Part shown: one piece after another, positions 1-7,567 of the stretch
Numbering within the stretch: the first letter of the stretch is position 1
How the letters are laid out: each line of letters starts with the position of its first letter
DNA from: Firmicutes bacterium UBA5389
Lineage (GTDB): Bacteria > Bacillota > DTU025
Length of the DNA stretch: 23,810 nucleotides
Direction: 5' to 3'
Assembly: GCA_002409965.1 (NCBI GenBank)
Contig: DHON01000060.1
Location: forward strand, 1,166 to 24,975
Made by a program: the position numbers and the translations under genes
Notes under the pieces: model-generated
Database searches by the model: none
Told to the model about the DNA's origin: nothing
What the model saw: the letters and a program-made list of their open reading frames with translations, nothing else

Positions 1-56
1 GCGCCGGAGGGCAAAAGCGTGGCCATAAATAGTGGGAACAAGGGCATAGATGGGCC

Positions 57-145
57 ATGTGCTCACTTTTTGCAGCGTTCGCGTCCGAATGTGAGCACAT
101 GCTCGTACCTATTGTCAAAAGTAGCGCACCTCAGTTTTTGCCACG
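57..145. repeat. Inverted repeat plus imperfect direct repeats in the gene-free left margin
   Basis: The first 216 bases hold no convincing gene. A perfect 10-base inverted repeat (ATGTGCTCAC at 57-66, GTGAGCACAT at 91-100) encloses a 24-base spacer. A related 16-base direct repeat, CTCACTTTTTGCAGCG at 62-77 and CTCAGTTTTTGCCACG at 130-145, differs at a few positions. Multiple short repeats of this sort resemble the ends of IS21-type insertion sequences, but that is only a resemblance. No transposase is visible on this side. Confidence 0.4.
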
Positions 146-196
146 TGCCCGGGCATGCAGCCAACCGCGCTCAGCCACGCAAACACGCAGTGGCAT

Positions 197-215
197 CGCC
201 ATGCTCCGCATGGCG
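197..215 (-). terminator. Hairpin directly after the methyltransferase stop codon
   Basis: A perfect 8-bp stem (CGCCATGC / GCATGGCG) with a 3-base loop starts two bases past the methyltransferase stop. There is no real T-run after it on the minus strand, only a short TGTTTG further on. It is a plausible transcript-end or 3'-protecting hairpin rather than a textbook intrinsic terminator. Confidence 0.5.
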
Positions 216-216
216 T

Positions 217-1230
217 TCACTTGACCGCCGTTATCATGGGATCGATCTCAACCGGCGCGGGCATTTCCACGACCACGCGCACCAGCGGGCTCAGCAGTTC
301 CGTGACGCCTTCCAGGCTCGCAGGCCTGCGTTCGGGCAGCATCTGAGAGAACAACTCCCGCGCGAACGGACCTCCGCCGTGCGTCGGGCGAACGTCCGAG
401 AACCCGATCTCCCTGAGCCACTTCACGTACGTCGCGCCCGATGGATGGCTCAAGGTGCATACCCACGCCCCCAGAATCTCGGGTCGCAGGGCGTCAAGCG
501 CATCCGCAGTGACATGTTCGATCCGAACTAATCTGGGGTTGGCACCGGCCTGGCCGGTTAGCGACGATGCAAGTTCGCGCGCGGACATCGCCAAGTCCAG
601 TCCGTACTGGTCGGCGCATTCGTCCTCGATGTGCCTATCGTAGACTATCATCCGACACGATTCACCCATGTCAAGCAGCCACACTTCCCGTTCCTTGCCG
701 CCCCGGTAGCATCCGAGCCCCTCATAGCCCATCCGGAGGCGCCCCCCTGGGCGCAACACGCGGCGGATCTCCCGCAACGTCTCCTTGGGATCGGGCGTCT
801 GCTCAATCGAGCTGGCCGCGATGACTCCATCGAACGACTCATCCACAAACGGAAGCGGACCTGCGGCAGGAACGTGTACGAAACTGGCATTGGAGATGCC
901 CATGCGTGCAGCATTGCCGGCGCAAACCTCCACCCGCCGGGCCGAAGCATCGACCCCCACTACTTCCCCTGCAAAAGGCGCGACCGGAAGCGATGGCCAC
1001 CCATCCCCGGGGCCGAAATCCAAGAGCCGCCGGCCCTGCCCACACACAGCAAACAGGTAGTCAAGGATGAAACCACGATCATCCCAGTGCCAGGCCTTCC
1101 CCGGATCGAAAGCCCTGTAGATCACCGGAAGGCCGAAGTCCGACTGTGACTCCATCGCATCGTAGACGAACTTGTCGGACGTGCACCTCGAGGGCGCAAG
1201 ATGAGTCTTGATCCACTGGACGGCGTCCAT
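217..1230 (-). CDS. Class I SAM-dependent methyltransferase, substrate unknown
   Basis: A 337-residue protein with the Rossmann-type methyltransferase core. Motif I, LLDFGPGDG, is at about residues 69-77. The acidic end of strand 2 follows (VGVDAS, D94). Motif IV is replaced by FDGVIAASSIEQ near 133-144, and the post-motif LRPGGRL lies near 159-165. This is the ubiquinone/menaquinone-methyltransferase-like (Methyltransf_11/25) pattern. The C-terminal 170 residues carry no motif I recognise and may set substrate specificity. The start is an ATG with a strong GAGGAGG 7 bases upstream. It lies 267 bases downstream of grdD on the same strand but behind a strong intrinsic terminator, so it is probably expressed separately or by read-through. 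A link to glycine, sarcosine or betaine metabolism is conceivable from position only; nothing in the protein shows it. Confidence 0.85.
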   Translation of the reverse strand: MDAVQWIKTHLAPSRCTSDKFVYDAMESQSDFGLPVIYRAFDPGKAWHWDDRGFILDYLFAVCGQGRRLLDFGPGDGWPSLPVAPFAGEVVGVDASARRVEVCAGNAARMGISNASFVHVPAAGPLPFVDESFDGVIAASSIEQTPDPKETLREIRRVLRPGGRLRMGYEGLGCYRGGKEREVWLLDMGESCRMIVYDRHIEDECADQYGLDLAMSARELASSLTGQAGANPRLVRIEHVTADALDALRPEILGAWVCTLSHPSGATYVKWLREIGFSDVRPTHGGGPFARELFSQMLPERRPASLEGVTELLSPLVRVVVEMPAPVEIDPMITAVK

Positions 1231-1319
1231 CGCGCAACCTCCTCGCCCAATCTAGCGCGGATACAGTTTTCCACTGTCCCATCTCCCGGTTGACGCCCAC
1301 ACGGACTTGCGCTCGGCCA
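1231..1319 (-). other. Leader segment between the terminator and the methyltransferase start
   Basis: This non-coding stretch contains a small hairpin at 1259-1279 (ACAGT / ACTGT arms around GGAAA) and the ribosome binding site of the methyltransferase gene. I see no good -35/-10 pair here. Transcription of the methyltransferase may therefore depend on read-through of the upstream terminator. Confidence 0.35.
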
Positions 1320-1374
1320 GACAAAAAGAAGCTCGCAGCGCTCGCGCTCTCTTTTGGCGCGGAGCGCAGCGAGC
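1320..1374 (-). terminator. Strong intrinsic terminator after the grd operon
   Basis: On the minus strand GCTCGC-T-GCGCTC-C-GCGC pairs with GCGC-GAGCGC-T-GCGAGC around a 9-base A-rich loop. The stem is followed directly by TTCTTTTTGTCT. About 16 GC-rich base pairs plus a U-run make a classical Rho-independent terminator. It sits 123 bases after the grdD stop and 100 bases before the methyltransferase start. It either ends the glycine reductase transcript or attenuates entry into the methyltransferase gene. Confidence 0.85.
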
Positions 1375-1461
1375 CACCTACCGGTACCGGCAACTGTAGT
1401 TGCTAGCGGGCAGGATCCGTCCACTAACCCATCAACCGCCAACTGGGACAATTGCAGCTCA

Positions 1462-1480
1462 CGCTCCTGCGCTAGGAGCG
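1462..1480 (-). other. Small hairpin just after grdD
   Basis: A perfect 7-bp stem (CGCTCCT / AGGAGCG) with a 5-base loop begins 17 bases past the grdD stop. No T-run follows. The AGGAG in its 3' arm looks like a ribosome binding site, but no reading frame follows at a useful distance. It probably protects the 3' end of the grd message. Confidence 0.45.
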
Positions 1481-1497
1481 ACATACGATACGGAAAT

Positions 1498-2733
1498 CTA
1501 CAGGTAGCCCCTCTCGCGCAGCACGCGCATGGCTGCCTCCGTATCCTCCTGCGCCACCATGACGATGGGCCCGGTGCACCCCATCCCGCTTTCGGCGTAG
1601 ATCGCTGCGGCCCACAACGCCGTCACCGCGTCCTCCAGTTGCAGGATGTCGACGCCGGGGATCTCGTGGGTGACTACCTTCGCCGCCGGAGAAGCGATTC
1701 CTGCGCTACCTAGGCGGCTAGCTTCGGCTTCGACTGCCGCCTGCTCGACGGCCGCCTGCCGGCCGGTCGCCTGCTGTCCCGCAGCCTCGCCCGGCCGCGG
1801 CCATCCCGCGCGCCGCGCCGCGGCGAACTCGGCCTCCGCCACGCCCTTCAAGTCACCACGCGCCAGGTCAGCAGCGTACCGTATGGCCCCGGCTACCACA
1901 GGCGCGCCGGAAGCCCTTGAGAGGATCATGATTATCCGTCCGTAGCCTTCGCCCACGCCAGGGCCGTATCCATAGCCGGACGCCTCGTAGTCTCCCCCTG
2001 TCGTGAACGACGAGAACACCTTCATCAGCAGGTTACCGGTGAGGGTATCGCATACCATCACGTCTGGCACACCCATGAGCAAGTCGTTTCCGCGCATCAC
2101 GGCCCCGCCGTCGGCTCGAGCCGACTCGGCAAACCGCACAGCATACCCGTTGCCGTCCAGCTTCCGCAGAGCCCGTTCCACTTGCCGCGCGCCGTCCACA
2201 TTGAGGATTCCTACACTAGGCCGGCTCACTCCGCACGCCTTGGCTGCCGCGATGCCGTACACCGCGTTCTTCACCATGTTCTCCACGCGGTCGGTCCCGG
2301 ACGTGCCCGTGGTCGTGGCGATGAACATCTCCCGGCCGCGCCCGGGCGTCACCACTCTGCCCACCGTCGATACCCCTATCGGAAATGCATAGTGCATGGT
2401 AACACACGCATCCAGCTCGCCGCTGTCGAGCAGCTCCTCCATGCGAGCATACTGCCCGGCCTCATCGTCGGCCCACACCACGGCAAGCCCCCGGCCGCGC
2501 GCGTTGTCGGGGTCCGCCGGCCCGACCAGCACAACCTGGACATCGGCGTTCGCGCGCGCCGCAAGCTCAGCGCCGCGCACAATCTCTTCCGGGCCGTGCT
2601 CACTGCCGAGCACAGTCAAGCCCACACGCGGTCTCCGAACGAACCGGCCAGTCTCCAGCCCTTCGGCCATCTCGCGAAAGAGGTCGGCTACTGCCGTCAT
2701 CCCGTTTGCCCTTGCCCCGGCATCTCTACCCAT
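1498..2733 (-). CDS. grdD: Glycine reductase component C, alpha subunit (GrdD)
   Basis: A 411-residue subunit of the acetyl-phosphate-forming component C, related to the PlsX/phosphate acetyltransferase fold. With GrdC it accepts the carboxymethyl group from selenoprotein A and releases acetyl phosphate. The conserved glycine-rich core (GYGYGPGVGEGYGRI, about 253-267) and the C-terminal GMGCTGPIV motif with C386, the likely reactive cysteine, are present. The ATG start has AAGGAG 9 bases upstream, inside the 3' end of grdC, with only 5 bases between the genes, so translation is probably coupled. Oddity: residues about 308-350 are an Ala/Gln/Glu-rich low-complexity stretch (QQATGRQAAVEQAAVEAEA) placed before the conserved cysteine region. 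It makes the protein longer than I expect for the family, at about 385 residues. It is the last gene of the operon before the terminator. Confidence 0.95.
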   Translation of the reverse strand: MGRDAGARANGMTAVADLFREMAEGLETGRFVRRPRVGLTVLGSEHGPEEIVRGAELAARANADVQVVLVGPADPDNARGRGLAVVWADDEAGQYARMEELLDSGELDACVTMHYAFPIGVSTVGRVVTPGRGREMFIATTTGTSGTDRVENMVKNAVYGIAAAKACGVSRPSVGILNVDGARQVERALRKLDGNGYAVRFAESARADGGAVMRGNDLLMGVPDVMVCDTLTGNLLMKVFSSFTTGGDYEASGYGYGPGVGEGYGRIIMILSRASGAPVVAGAIRYAADLARGDLKGVAEAEFAAARRAGWPRPGEAAGQQATGRQAAVEQAAVEAEASRLGSAGIASPAAKVVTHEIPGVDILQLEDAVTALWAAAIYAESGMGCTGPIVMVAQEDTEAAMRVLRERGYL

Positions 2734-2738
2734 AGGAT

Positions 2739-4304
2739 CTACTCCTTCACGAGAGACTGAGCCACTTCACGCAGGGCATCAGCCATGATCTTGCGGAGCT
2801 CGCCCCGGGACTCAGGTTCGCCCGCCTCTGCCCGCTTGTCTTCCTTCTCTTCGTCCTTCTTGCCCTCGTTCTTCTCGAACAAGAACGAAACCCCGTCGAA
2901 CAAGTTGGTCATCCGTCCCAAGAAAAGCGAACCCTTGCCGATAATCTGCGCGCGCCGCATGCGGCCGGCCAGCATCTCATCACGGAAGTAGCCGATGCTC
3001 GGCACACCCGAAGGCACGTGGCCCTGTGTAGGAGCGAATCCCGGCAGACCATGCTCGGCAACGAATGAATCGATATCAGTCCGGGCGATCTCTCCCCGTT
3101 TTACGGCGAGAGCCGCAATCATCTTGAAATTGGCCTTTGGCACATCGCCCGCGCCCGCCGGCTCGGTGATCTCGGGGTTCTGCATCTCAGGCGAGTACTT
3201 GTCGACCTCGGCCAACTTGAGCCCCACGCGCTCCAAAGGGTCGAGCACAATCGCGGTCATGACCGCCTGCGGCGACGATCCCGACCCGATTGTGTGACGG
3301 CCCACTGCGTCAGTGCGCACAACAGGGTTGACTCCATCGTTCGCCGACACCAGAATCGCGAAGGCGCCCAGCACATCCTCGAGCAGGGGCAGACCCTTCT
3401 TCACGTGGTCGCGGCCGTTCATGCCCAGCTTGGCAGTGGCGCCGCCCGCGACTACAACCACATTACGGAACACGCCCGACTGCACCAAGCTCGCCGCGTA
3501 CACCATGGCGTGCGCAGGCGCGGCGCAGAAGCCACGCACATCGCTTCCGGTAGCGCTCTTGCACCCGGCCATCTCGCCGATGGCCTTGGCGAAGTTGCCC
3601 CCGCCCCGCTGGTTCATGTCTCCGCACGACTCTTCGGAGCATTCAATAATGTAGTCTATCTCGCCAGCGTCCAGGCCATTTAGCTTGATCAGATGCCTCA
3701 GAGCCAGAACCCCTGAGGCCTTGGTCGACAGGTTCTCCACCATGACATGAGCCGTCAGAGCCCGATCGCGTTCATGCGCCGCCTTGACACATCCCACTAA
3801 CCGATCCCCCGCGTAAAGCGGCTCGGCCCGGCCTCCGTCCAGTATGGCCTGAACCTCCGCGGCCGGCATTCCATCGCCCAAGCGGGCAGCGTCAGAATCG
3901 TTCCATATCGGCGACTCCGCGAGCCTTGCGGCGATCTCTTTGGCGAACGACTCCTCCAGGGCTACCAGGTTGAAGCTGTCCGCAATCCTCATAAGTCCGT
4001 AGAATTCGTCCTCCGGCATGACCTCGCCCCACTTGCCGTAGCGCGAGGCATCGGCCACTGGCCGCTCGAACCATGGCCGGTCCACCGCGGCCAGCTGGAC
4101 TGGGGTCATGTTGCCGATGTAGACCTGGTTGGTAGGGTAAGCCACGCACTCCTGGTAGGAGCGCAAATGCTTCTGAAACTGGTTCAGGTATTCGGAATCC
4201 GGGTTGATCTCCCGCTCCACAGTCTGGGTCGTGCCCATGTGGACCAGGAGGGACGGCGCGTGCACTAGCGCGTAGCTCACGCCTCTTACGACCGCGAAGT
4301 CCAT
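2739..4304 (-). CDS. grdC: Glycine reductase component C, beta subunit (GrdC)
   Basis: A 521-residue FabH/thiolase-like partner of GrdD in component C, the enzyme that turns the Se-carboxymethyl group on GrdA into acetyl phosphate with inorganic phosphate. Family hallmarks are the N-terminal DFAVVRGVSYALVHAPSLL, the ECSEESCGDMNQRGGGNFAK block (221-240) and the ketosynthase-like GFCAAPAHA, in which C260 is the expected active-site cysteine. The C-terminus has a short highly charged linker (residues about 475-500, rich in Lys and Glu) followed by a conserved-looking amphipathic tail. The ATG start has a perfect AGGAGGTG 5 bases upstream. It follows grdB by 74 bases containing a strong hairpin. 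Length fits the family, about 510 residues. Confidence 0.95.
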   Translation of the reverse strand: MDFAVVRGVSYALVHAPSLLVHMGTTQTVEREINPDSEYLNQFQKHLRSYQECVAYPTNQVYIGNMTPVQLAAVDRPWFERPVADASRYGKWGEVMPEDEFYGLMRIADSFNLVALEESFAKEIAARLAESPIWNDSDAARLGDGMPAAEVQAILDGGRAEPLYAGDRLVGCVKAAHERDRALTAHVMVENLSTKASGVLALRHLIKLNGLDAGEIDYIIECSEESCGDMNQRGGGNFAKAIGEMAGCKSATGSDVRGFCAAPAHAMVYAASLVQSGVFRNVVVVAGGATAKLGMNGRDHVKKGLPLLEDVLGAFAILVSANDGVNPVVRTDAVGRHTIGSGSSPQAVMTAIVLDPLERVGLKLAEVDKYSPEMQNPEITEPAGAGDVPKANFKMIAALAVKRGEIARTDIDSFVAEHGLPGFAPTQGHVPSGVPSIGYFRDEMLAGRMRRAQIIGKGSLFLGRMTNLFDGVSFLFEKNEGKKDEEKEDKRAEAGEPESRGELRKIMADALREVAQSLVKE

Positions 4305-4333
4305 CCAGGCACCTCCTAGTTCGACTCACACCG

Positions 4334-4362
4334 CCCCGGCACGCAGCGAAGGCGCGCCGGGG
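4334..4362 (-). other. Strong intercistronic hairpin between grdB and grdC
   Basis: CCCCGGC (minus strand) pairs with GCCGGGG. Four further inner pairs, one of them G-U, close a 7-base loop, giving about 11 bp. No T-run follows, so it is not a terminator. It fills the 74-base gap between the grdB stop and grdC, suggesting mRNA processing or 3'-end protection of the upstream grd message. Confidence 0.6.
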
Positions 4363-4378
4363 CGATGGGGTCGCCGCA

Positions 4379-5689
4379 TTACTTCTCGAAAACGACCTGT
4401 CCTTCAACCTCGGTCTGGAGAGCGACCAACGCTCTCTGCACAAGGCGACGACGGAGTTGCTTCTCCTCCTGGGGCGCAAGCGCCGGGTTGCCCAGCGGGT
4501 GCGGGATCGCAACCGTGGGGACAATCCTGTTGGCGCCAACCGTGAGGGAAATGGGGACAACAGTGCACATATGCACTACGGGAATCCCCGCGCGCTCTAT
4601 TTCTTTGACCATCGTTGCACCGCAACGTGTGCAAGTGCCTCAGGTGCTGGTGAGTATGACGCCCTGCACTTCGGCTTCGACCAGTTCCTTCGCGATCGCG
4701 GCCGCGTACTTCTTGGCGTTGGCGACCGATGTGCCGTTGCCCACCGTGGCGTAGTAGTAGCGGTAGAGCTCGCCGATTGAGCCCTCGCGCTCCAGATCGC
4801 GCATGACGTCCACAGGCAACACGCGGTCGGGGCTCTCATTGGCGTACACTGGGTCGTACCCGCCGTGAGCAGTCTGATGGCTCTCGGCTGTGAGCGCGTC
4901 GACCCCTTCGAGGTCGTACTTGCCGTACTTCGACGCCGACGACGACTCGATGTGGTCGGGGTTACCCTTTGGCACGATGCCGCCCGATGTGACCAACGCG
5001 ATCTTGGCCTTCGACATATCGCGGATCGCCGGGTTTGGATCGACCCGGTCGAACTGGGGCATCGGATACTCAGTTGCGAACTCCTGCTCGCCCAGCTTGC
5101 GCACGAGCATCTCCACTGCGCGCGCCGACCCGCGCTCCTCGGCGAAGTAGTTCTTACGGATCCCACGCGTCAGGTACCCGTCGGCCGCCGAATCCGTCGG
5201 CTCGCCCTTCGCCAGCTTGAGCGCTAGTTTGGCCATCTTGGGAACAGCGCGCCTCATGCCGGCGGCGCTGCCCTCGGTCTCCACTATGTGTATGCGTTTG
5301 CGGAACATGTCCACACCGGGGTTCTCCCGGTACATCCCGGTGACCACCGGTATCTGGAGCTTCTCCGCCACGGCCGCGCACACGGCGCCGCAGGCGGTTC
5401 CGTAACGTCCCGCGTTGAAGGCCGGGCCCGCGATCACCAGATCGGGCTCGTACTTCACGATCAGGTCCACGACCTCTGCCGTGGCAGTCTCCATATTTTC
5501 GCCGAAATAGGTATCGCCGCATATGACGGTCCCGACGATCTCAGCTTGATCTCCTAGGGCCGAGGCGAACGCCATTCCGGGTCCCACATGGCCCGCCTTG
5601 TCCATGGGGCGCATGCCGGCCTTGTCCTCTCCCCCGATCTGCCCGAAGAACTGATTGAGGTAGTGGACAACCCGTATCTTCCTGGTCAT
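4379..5689 (-). CDS. grdB: Glycine reductase component B selenoprotein subunit (GrdB), UGA read as Sec
   Basis: This is the substrate-specific selenoprotein subunit of component B, which with processed GrdE binds glycine as a Schiff base and transfers a carboxymethyl group to GrdA. The frame contains an in-frame TGA at 4640-4642, at codon 350. It is read as selenocysteine and sits in TST-U-GTCTRCGATMVKEIE, the active-site block known for GrdB-type proteins. The frame then runs on 86 codons to a TAA, giving 436 residues, the usual family size. The N-terminus (RVVHYLNQFFGQIGGEDKAG) is also typical. Identity as GrdB rather than the sarcosine (GrdF) or betaine (GrdH) paralogues rests on operon context with the glycine riboswitch. 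ATG start with a G-rich (AAGGGGGG) ribosome binding site. A conventional gene caller would truncate it or split it at the TGA. Confidence 0.95.
4613..4642 (-). promoter_or_regulatory. Sec UGA codon of grdB with downstream SECIS-like hairpin
   Basis: The TGA codon (4640-4642) is followed after 12 bases by a perfect 6-bp hairpin, CGTTGC-GGT-GCAACG (4613-4627), within the coding sequence. Bacterial SECIS elements lie just after the UGA and present a G/U-containing apical loop about 16-37 bases downstream. The GGU loop here is at about 19-21 bases, so position and shape both fit SelB recognition. Confidence 0.65.
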
Positions 5690-5737
5690 TACGCTTTCCC
5701 CCCTTGAGAGGGATTAGCCCATACACTCCGCTTGACA

Positions 5738-5751
5738 GCAGCAACGGCTGC
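5738..5751 (-). other. Small hairpin between grdA and grdB
   Basis: GCAGC / GCTGC arms form a 5-bp stem with a 4-base loop starting 3 bases after the grdA stop codon. No T-run follows. It may stabilise the 3' end of a processed grdA message, in parallel with the hairpin between grdB and grdC. Confidence 0.4.
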
Positions 5752-5754
5752 AGA

Positions 5755-6222
5755 TTAGTACTTGCTGTACTGCTCGCGGATGGTGCTAACCTCCTCCTTG
5801 ATCGCGTCGACGTCGAGGACCATCTCCATCATGCTGACCTGATCCTCGTATACCGCGGGGTCAATCTCTGCCTTGATATCGTCTTCAACAATGTGCCACA
5901 CGCTCAGTCCCAACTGGACTCCCGCCAAAGGACCTGCATAAGTCGGGTCGCCCGCTGTGACCGTCTCGGCGGTAAGGCCGGAGGCTTCTGCCTCGGCGCC
6001 TCCTATGACGACCACTACGTTTTCAGCCCCGTACTTCTCGGCCAGCTCTTTCACTCTGGCCTGGTTCTCGAGGTCCATGGCGCCGGCGGCCGTTCAGACA
6101 AAGCACTCGCTGACGGAGAAGATGATCTCTCCGCCGGCCGATTTGACGCACTCCTCAATGGCGCCGCCCGGGATCCCATCGCGGTCGCCCAGGGCGATGA
6201 TTTTCTTGCCCTTGAGAATCAT
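5755..6222 (-). CDS. grdA: Glycine reductase selenoprotein A (GrdA), UGA read as Sec
   Basis: Selenoprotein A is the small carrier shared by glycine, sarcosine and betaine reductases. It takes the carboxymethyl group from component B as a selenoether, hands it to component C, and is re-reduced by thioredoxin. The start is ATG at 6222 with AAAGGAG 10 bases upstream. The frame reads MILKGKKIIALGDRDGIPG and meets TGA at 6094-6096 (codon 43) in ECFV-U-TAAGAMDLENQ. This is the family's redox motif C40-x-x-U43. Reading through gives 155 residues, the usual GrdA length of about 155-158. Without read-through only the C-terminal part from the methionine after the Sec motif would be called. It lies 53 bases after grdE and 65 before grdB. 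I could not find as clear a SECIS hairpin here as in grdB; the sequence after the UGA is very GC-rich with several competing short stems. Confidence 0.96.
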
Positions 6223-6275
6223 TGCCGTATCTCCTTTCGCATTTGCTGTACTGCTTGTGCCGCTGCTCCTCGGCG

Positions 6276-7562
6276 CTAGATCTCCCGTGCCGAAAGGTGC
6301 GAGAATCCCAGCTCGTTGGTACAGCCCGTGATCACCTGGATTTCGGCGGCAATCGAACCATCGGCCGCCAGTGATCCGTCCCAGCCGCCCGCTATCACAT
6401 TGGCCGCCTCGGGATGCCCGATGACCTTCTTCATGGGCGGCAAGGTGATGACCTCGTTGGCGTTCCCTGCTGTGACGACCGCGTCGGCAAGCGGGTTCGC
6501 ATCGGCGAGCGATTGCGACGCACCGTCTTGACCTGCGTATTCATCGGTGACCAGTACTGTGCGAATGCCCTTCTTCTCGAGCTTGGTGCAGTTCATTATG
6601 AGGTCGGCATCGGGGTTTCCAAAGCCTTCCTCCGACACGATCGCGCCATCCGCGCCCATCATCTCCACGAGCTTCGCGGTGTAGTTGGACGATCTCTCCT
6701 TATCGGCCAGCGTCACGTTCTCGTTGGTGATCACCACGCCGATGAAGTTGAAGTCGCGTCCATGCCGCGCCAGCAGATCGTGGATGACCGGGGAGTTCTG
6801 ATGGTGGTAGGTGGTGTTCTTGTCGCACGCCGACACGCAGTTGCCCGAGACGATGGCGCCGTCCATTACCTCCGTAGGGTATATGAGAGTCGGCAGGCTC
6901 CTCTTAGCGTCTACCCCGTATACGTACGTATCATGCATCAACCCCTGGCTCTGGAGCATGTACACGTACACCACCTTGGGCAGATCCGGATACGCCGCCG
7001 CCTGCGCAAGCAAGGGCAGGCACTCGTAGGCATCGACCTCGTCAGGCTCCACATCGCGTCCTGCCTCGCCCAGGTAGGCCGCGACCTTCAGGCCGGCCAT
7101 CCTGATTGCCGCCTCATGCTCGTGCTGCGGCAGACCCGCCACGGGCTCGCACACCAGTACCACGTTGTTCAGCCTGGAGAACGGGGTGTACTCCGCGCCC
7201 GGCCCTGTCATGTCGATGATCCCTTCCTGGAACCCGACGATCTTGCCGGTGGTGACCACCGCTGCGCCCGCGAGCACATGAGTGCGCCCCTCGCCGACAG
7301 TATCGACCTTGCTGACCATCCCCGGAAAGACCCCTCCGGGGCCAGCCACCTTAACGCGCGGCTCAATTACGTCCTTGACCGGGGTTATCCGGACCTCCTC
7401 GCCGGGTCGAGCGAGCTCCACACTGACACTGGCGATCCTCTCGTCCTCCCCGACTATTCCTTCCACCGCCGCCCGGTCCACGTAGAGCACGCCTTGGCCG
7501 ACCCGGGTCTCGGACCCGAACTGGACATCCTTGATGCGAATCTTGCCAAGTTCCAACCGCAT
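6276..7562 (-). CDS. grdE: Glycine reductase component B proprotein (GrdE), pyruvoyl precursor
   Basis: This precursor of the two small subunits of component B self-cleaves at a cysteine to leave a pyruvoyl group that binds glycine. The ATG at 7562 is chosen over the GTG three codons upstream because GGGAGGTG lies 6 bases before it. The first GTG would lie inside that binding site and overlap the trxA stop. This start gives 428 residues and places the cleavage-site cysteine of GNCVSACDKNTTYHHQ at residue 242, the position I recall for characterised GrdE. The conserved block after it (NSPVIHDLLARHGRDFNFIG) and the C-terminal TGCTNELGFSHLS are intact. The gene follows trxA by only a few bases and precedes grdA, the classical order. 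Confidence 0.96.
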   Translation of the reverse strand: MRLELGKIRIKDVQFGSETRVGQGVLYVDRAAVEGIVGEDERIASVSVELARPGEEVRITPVKDVIEPRVKVAGPGGVFPGMVSKVDTVGEGRTHVLAGAAVVTTGKIVGFQEGIIDMTGPGAEYTPFSRLNNVVLVCEPVAGLPQHEHEAAIRMAGLKVAAYLGEAGRDVEPDEVDAYECLPLLAQAAAYPDLPKVVYVYMLQSQGLMHDTYVYGVDAKRSLPTLIYPTEVMDGAIVSGNCVSACDKNTTYHHQNSPVIHDLLARHGRDFNFIGVVITNENVTLADKERSSNYTAKLVEMMGADGAIVSEEGFGNPDADLIMNCTKLEKKGIRTVLVTDEYAGQDGASQSLADANPLADAVVTAGNANEVITLPPMKKVIGHPEAANVIAGGWDGSLAADGSIAAEIQVITGCTNELGFSHLSAREI

Positions 7563-7567
7563 TGCGT

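Noticed and set aside
1340..1480. T-box riboswitch before the methyltransferase gene
   Set aside because: GGTACCGGTAGGTGG near the terminator faintly recalls the T-box motif, but the order and the conserved AGGGTGG-N-ACCGCG are wrong and no specifier loop was found.
5731..5760. Plus-strand TTGACA between grdA and grdB as an antisense promoter
   Set aside because: The sequence 17 bases downstream is TTAGTA, a poor -10, and the site coincides with the intercistronic hairpin.
4640..6096. grdA and grdB as frameshifted or nonsense-mutated pseudogenes
   Set aside because: Both TGA codons are exactly at the known Sec positions in intact motifs, and the frames continue with conserved sequence to family length.
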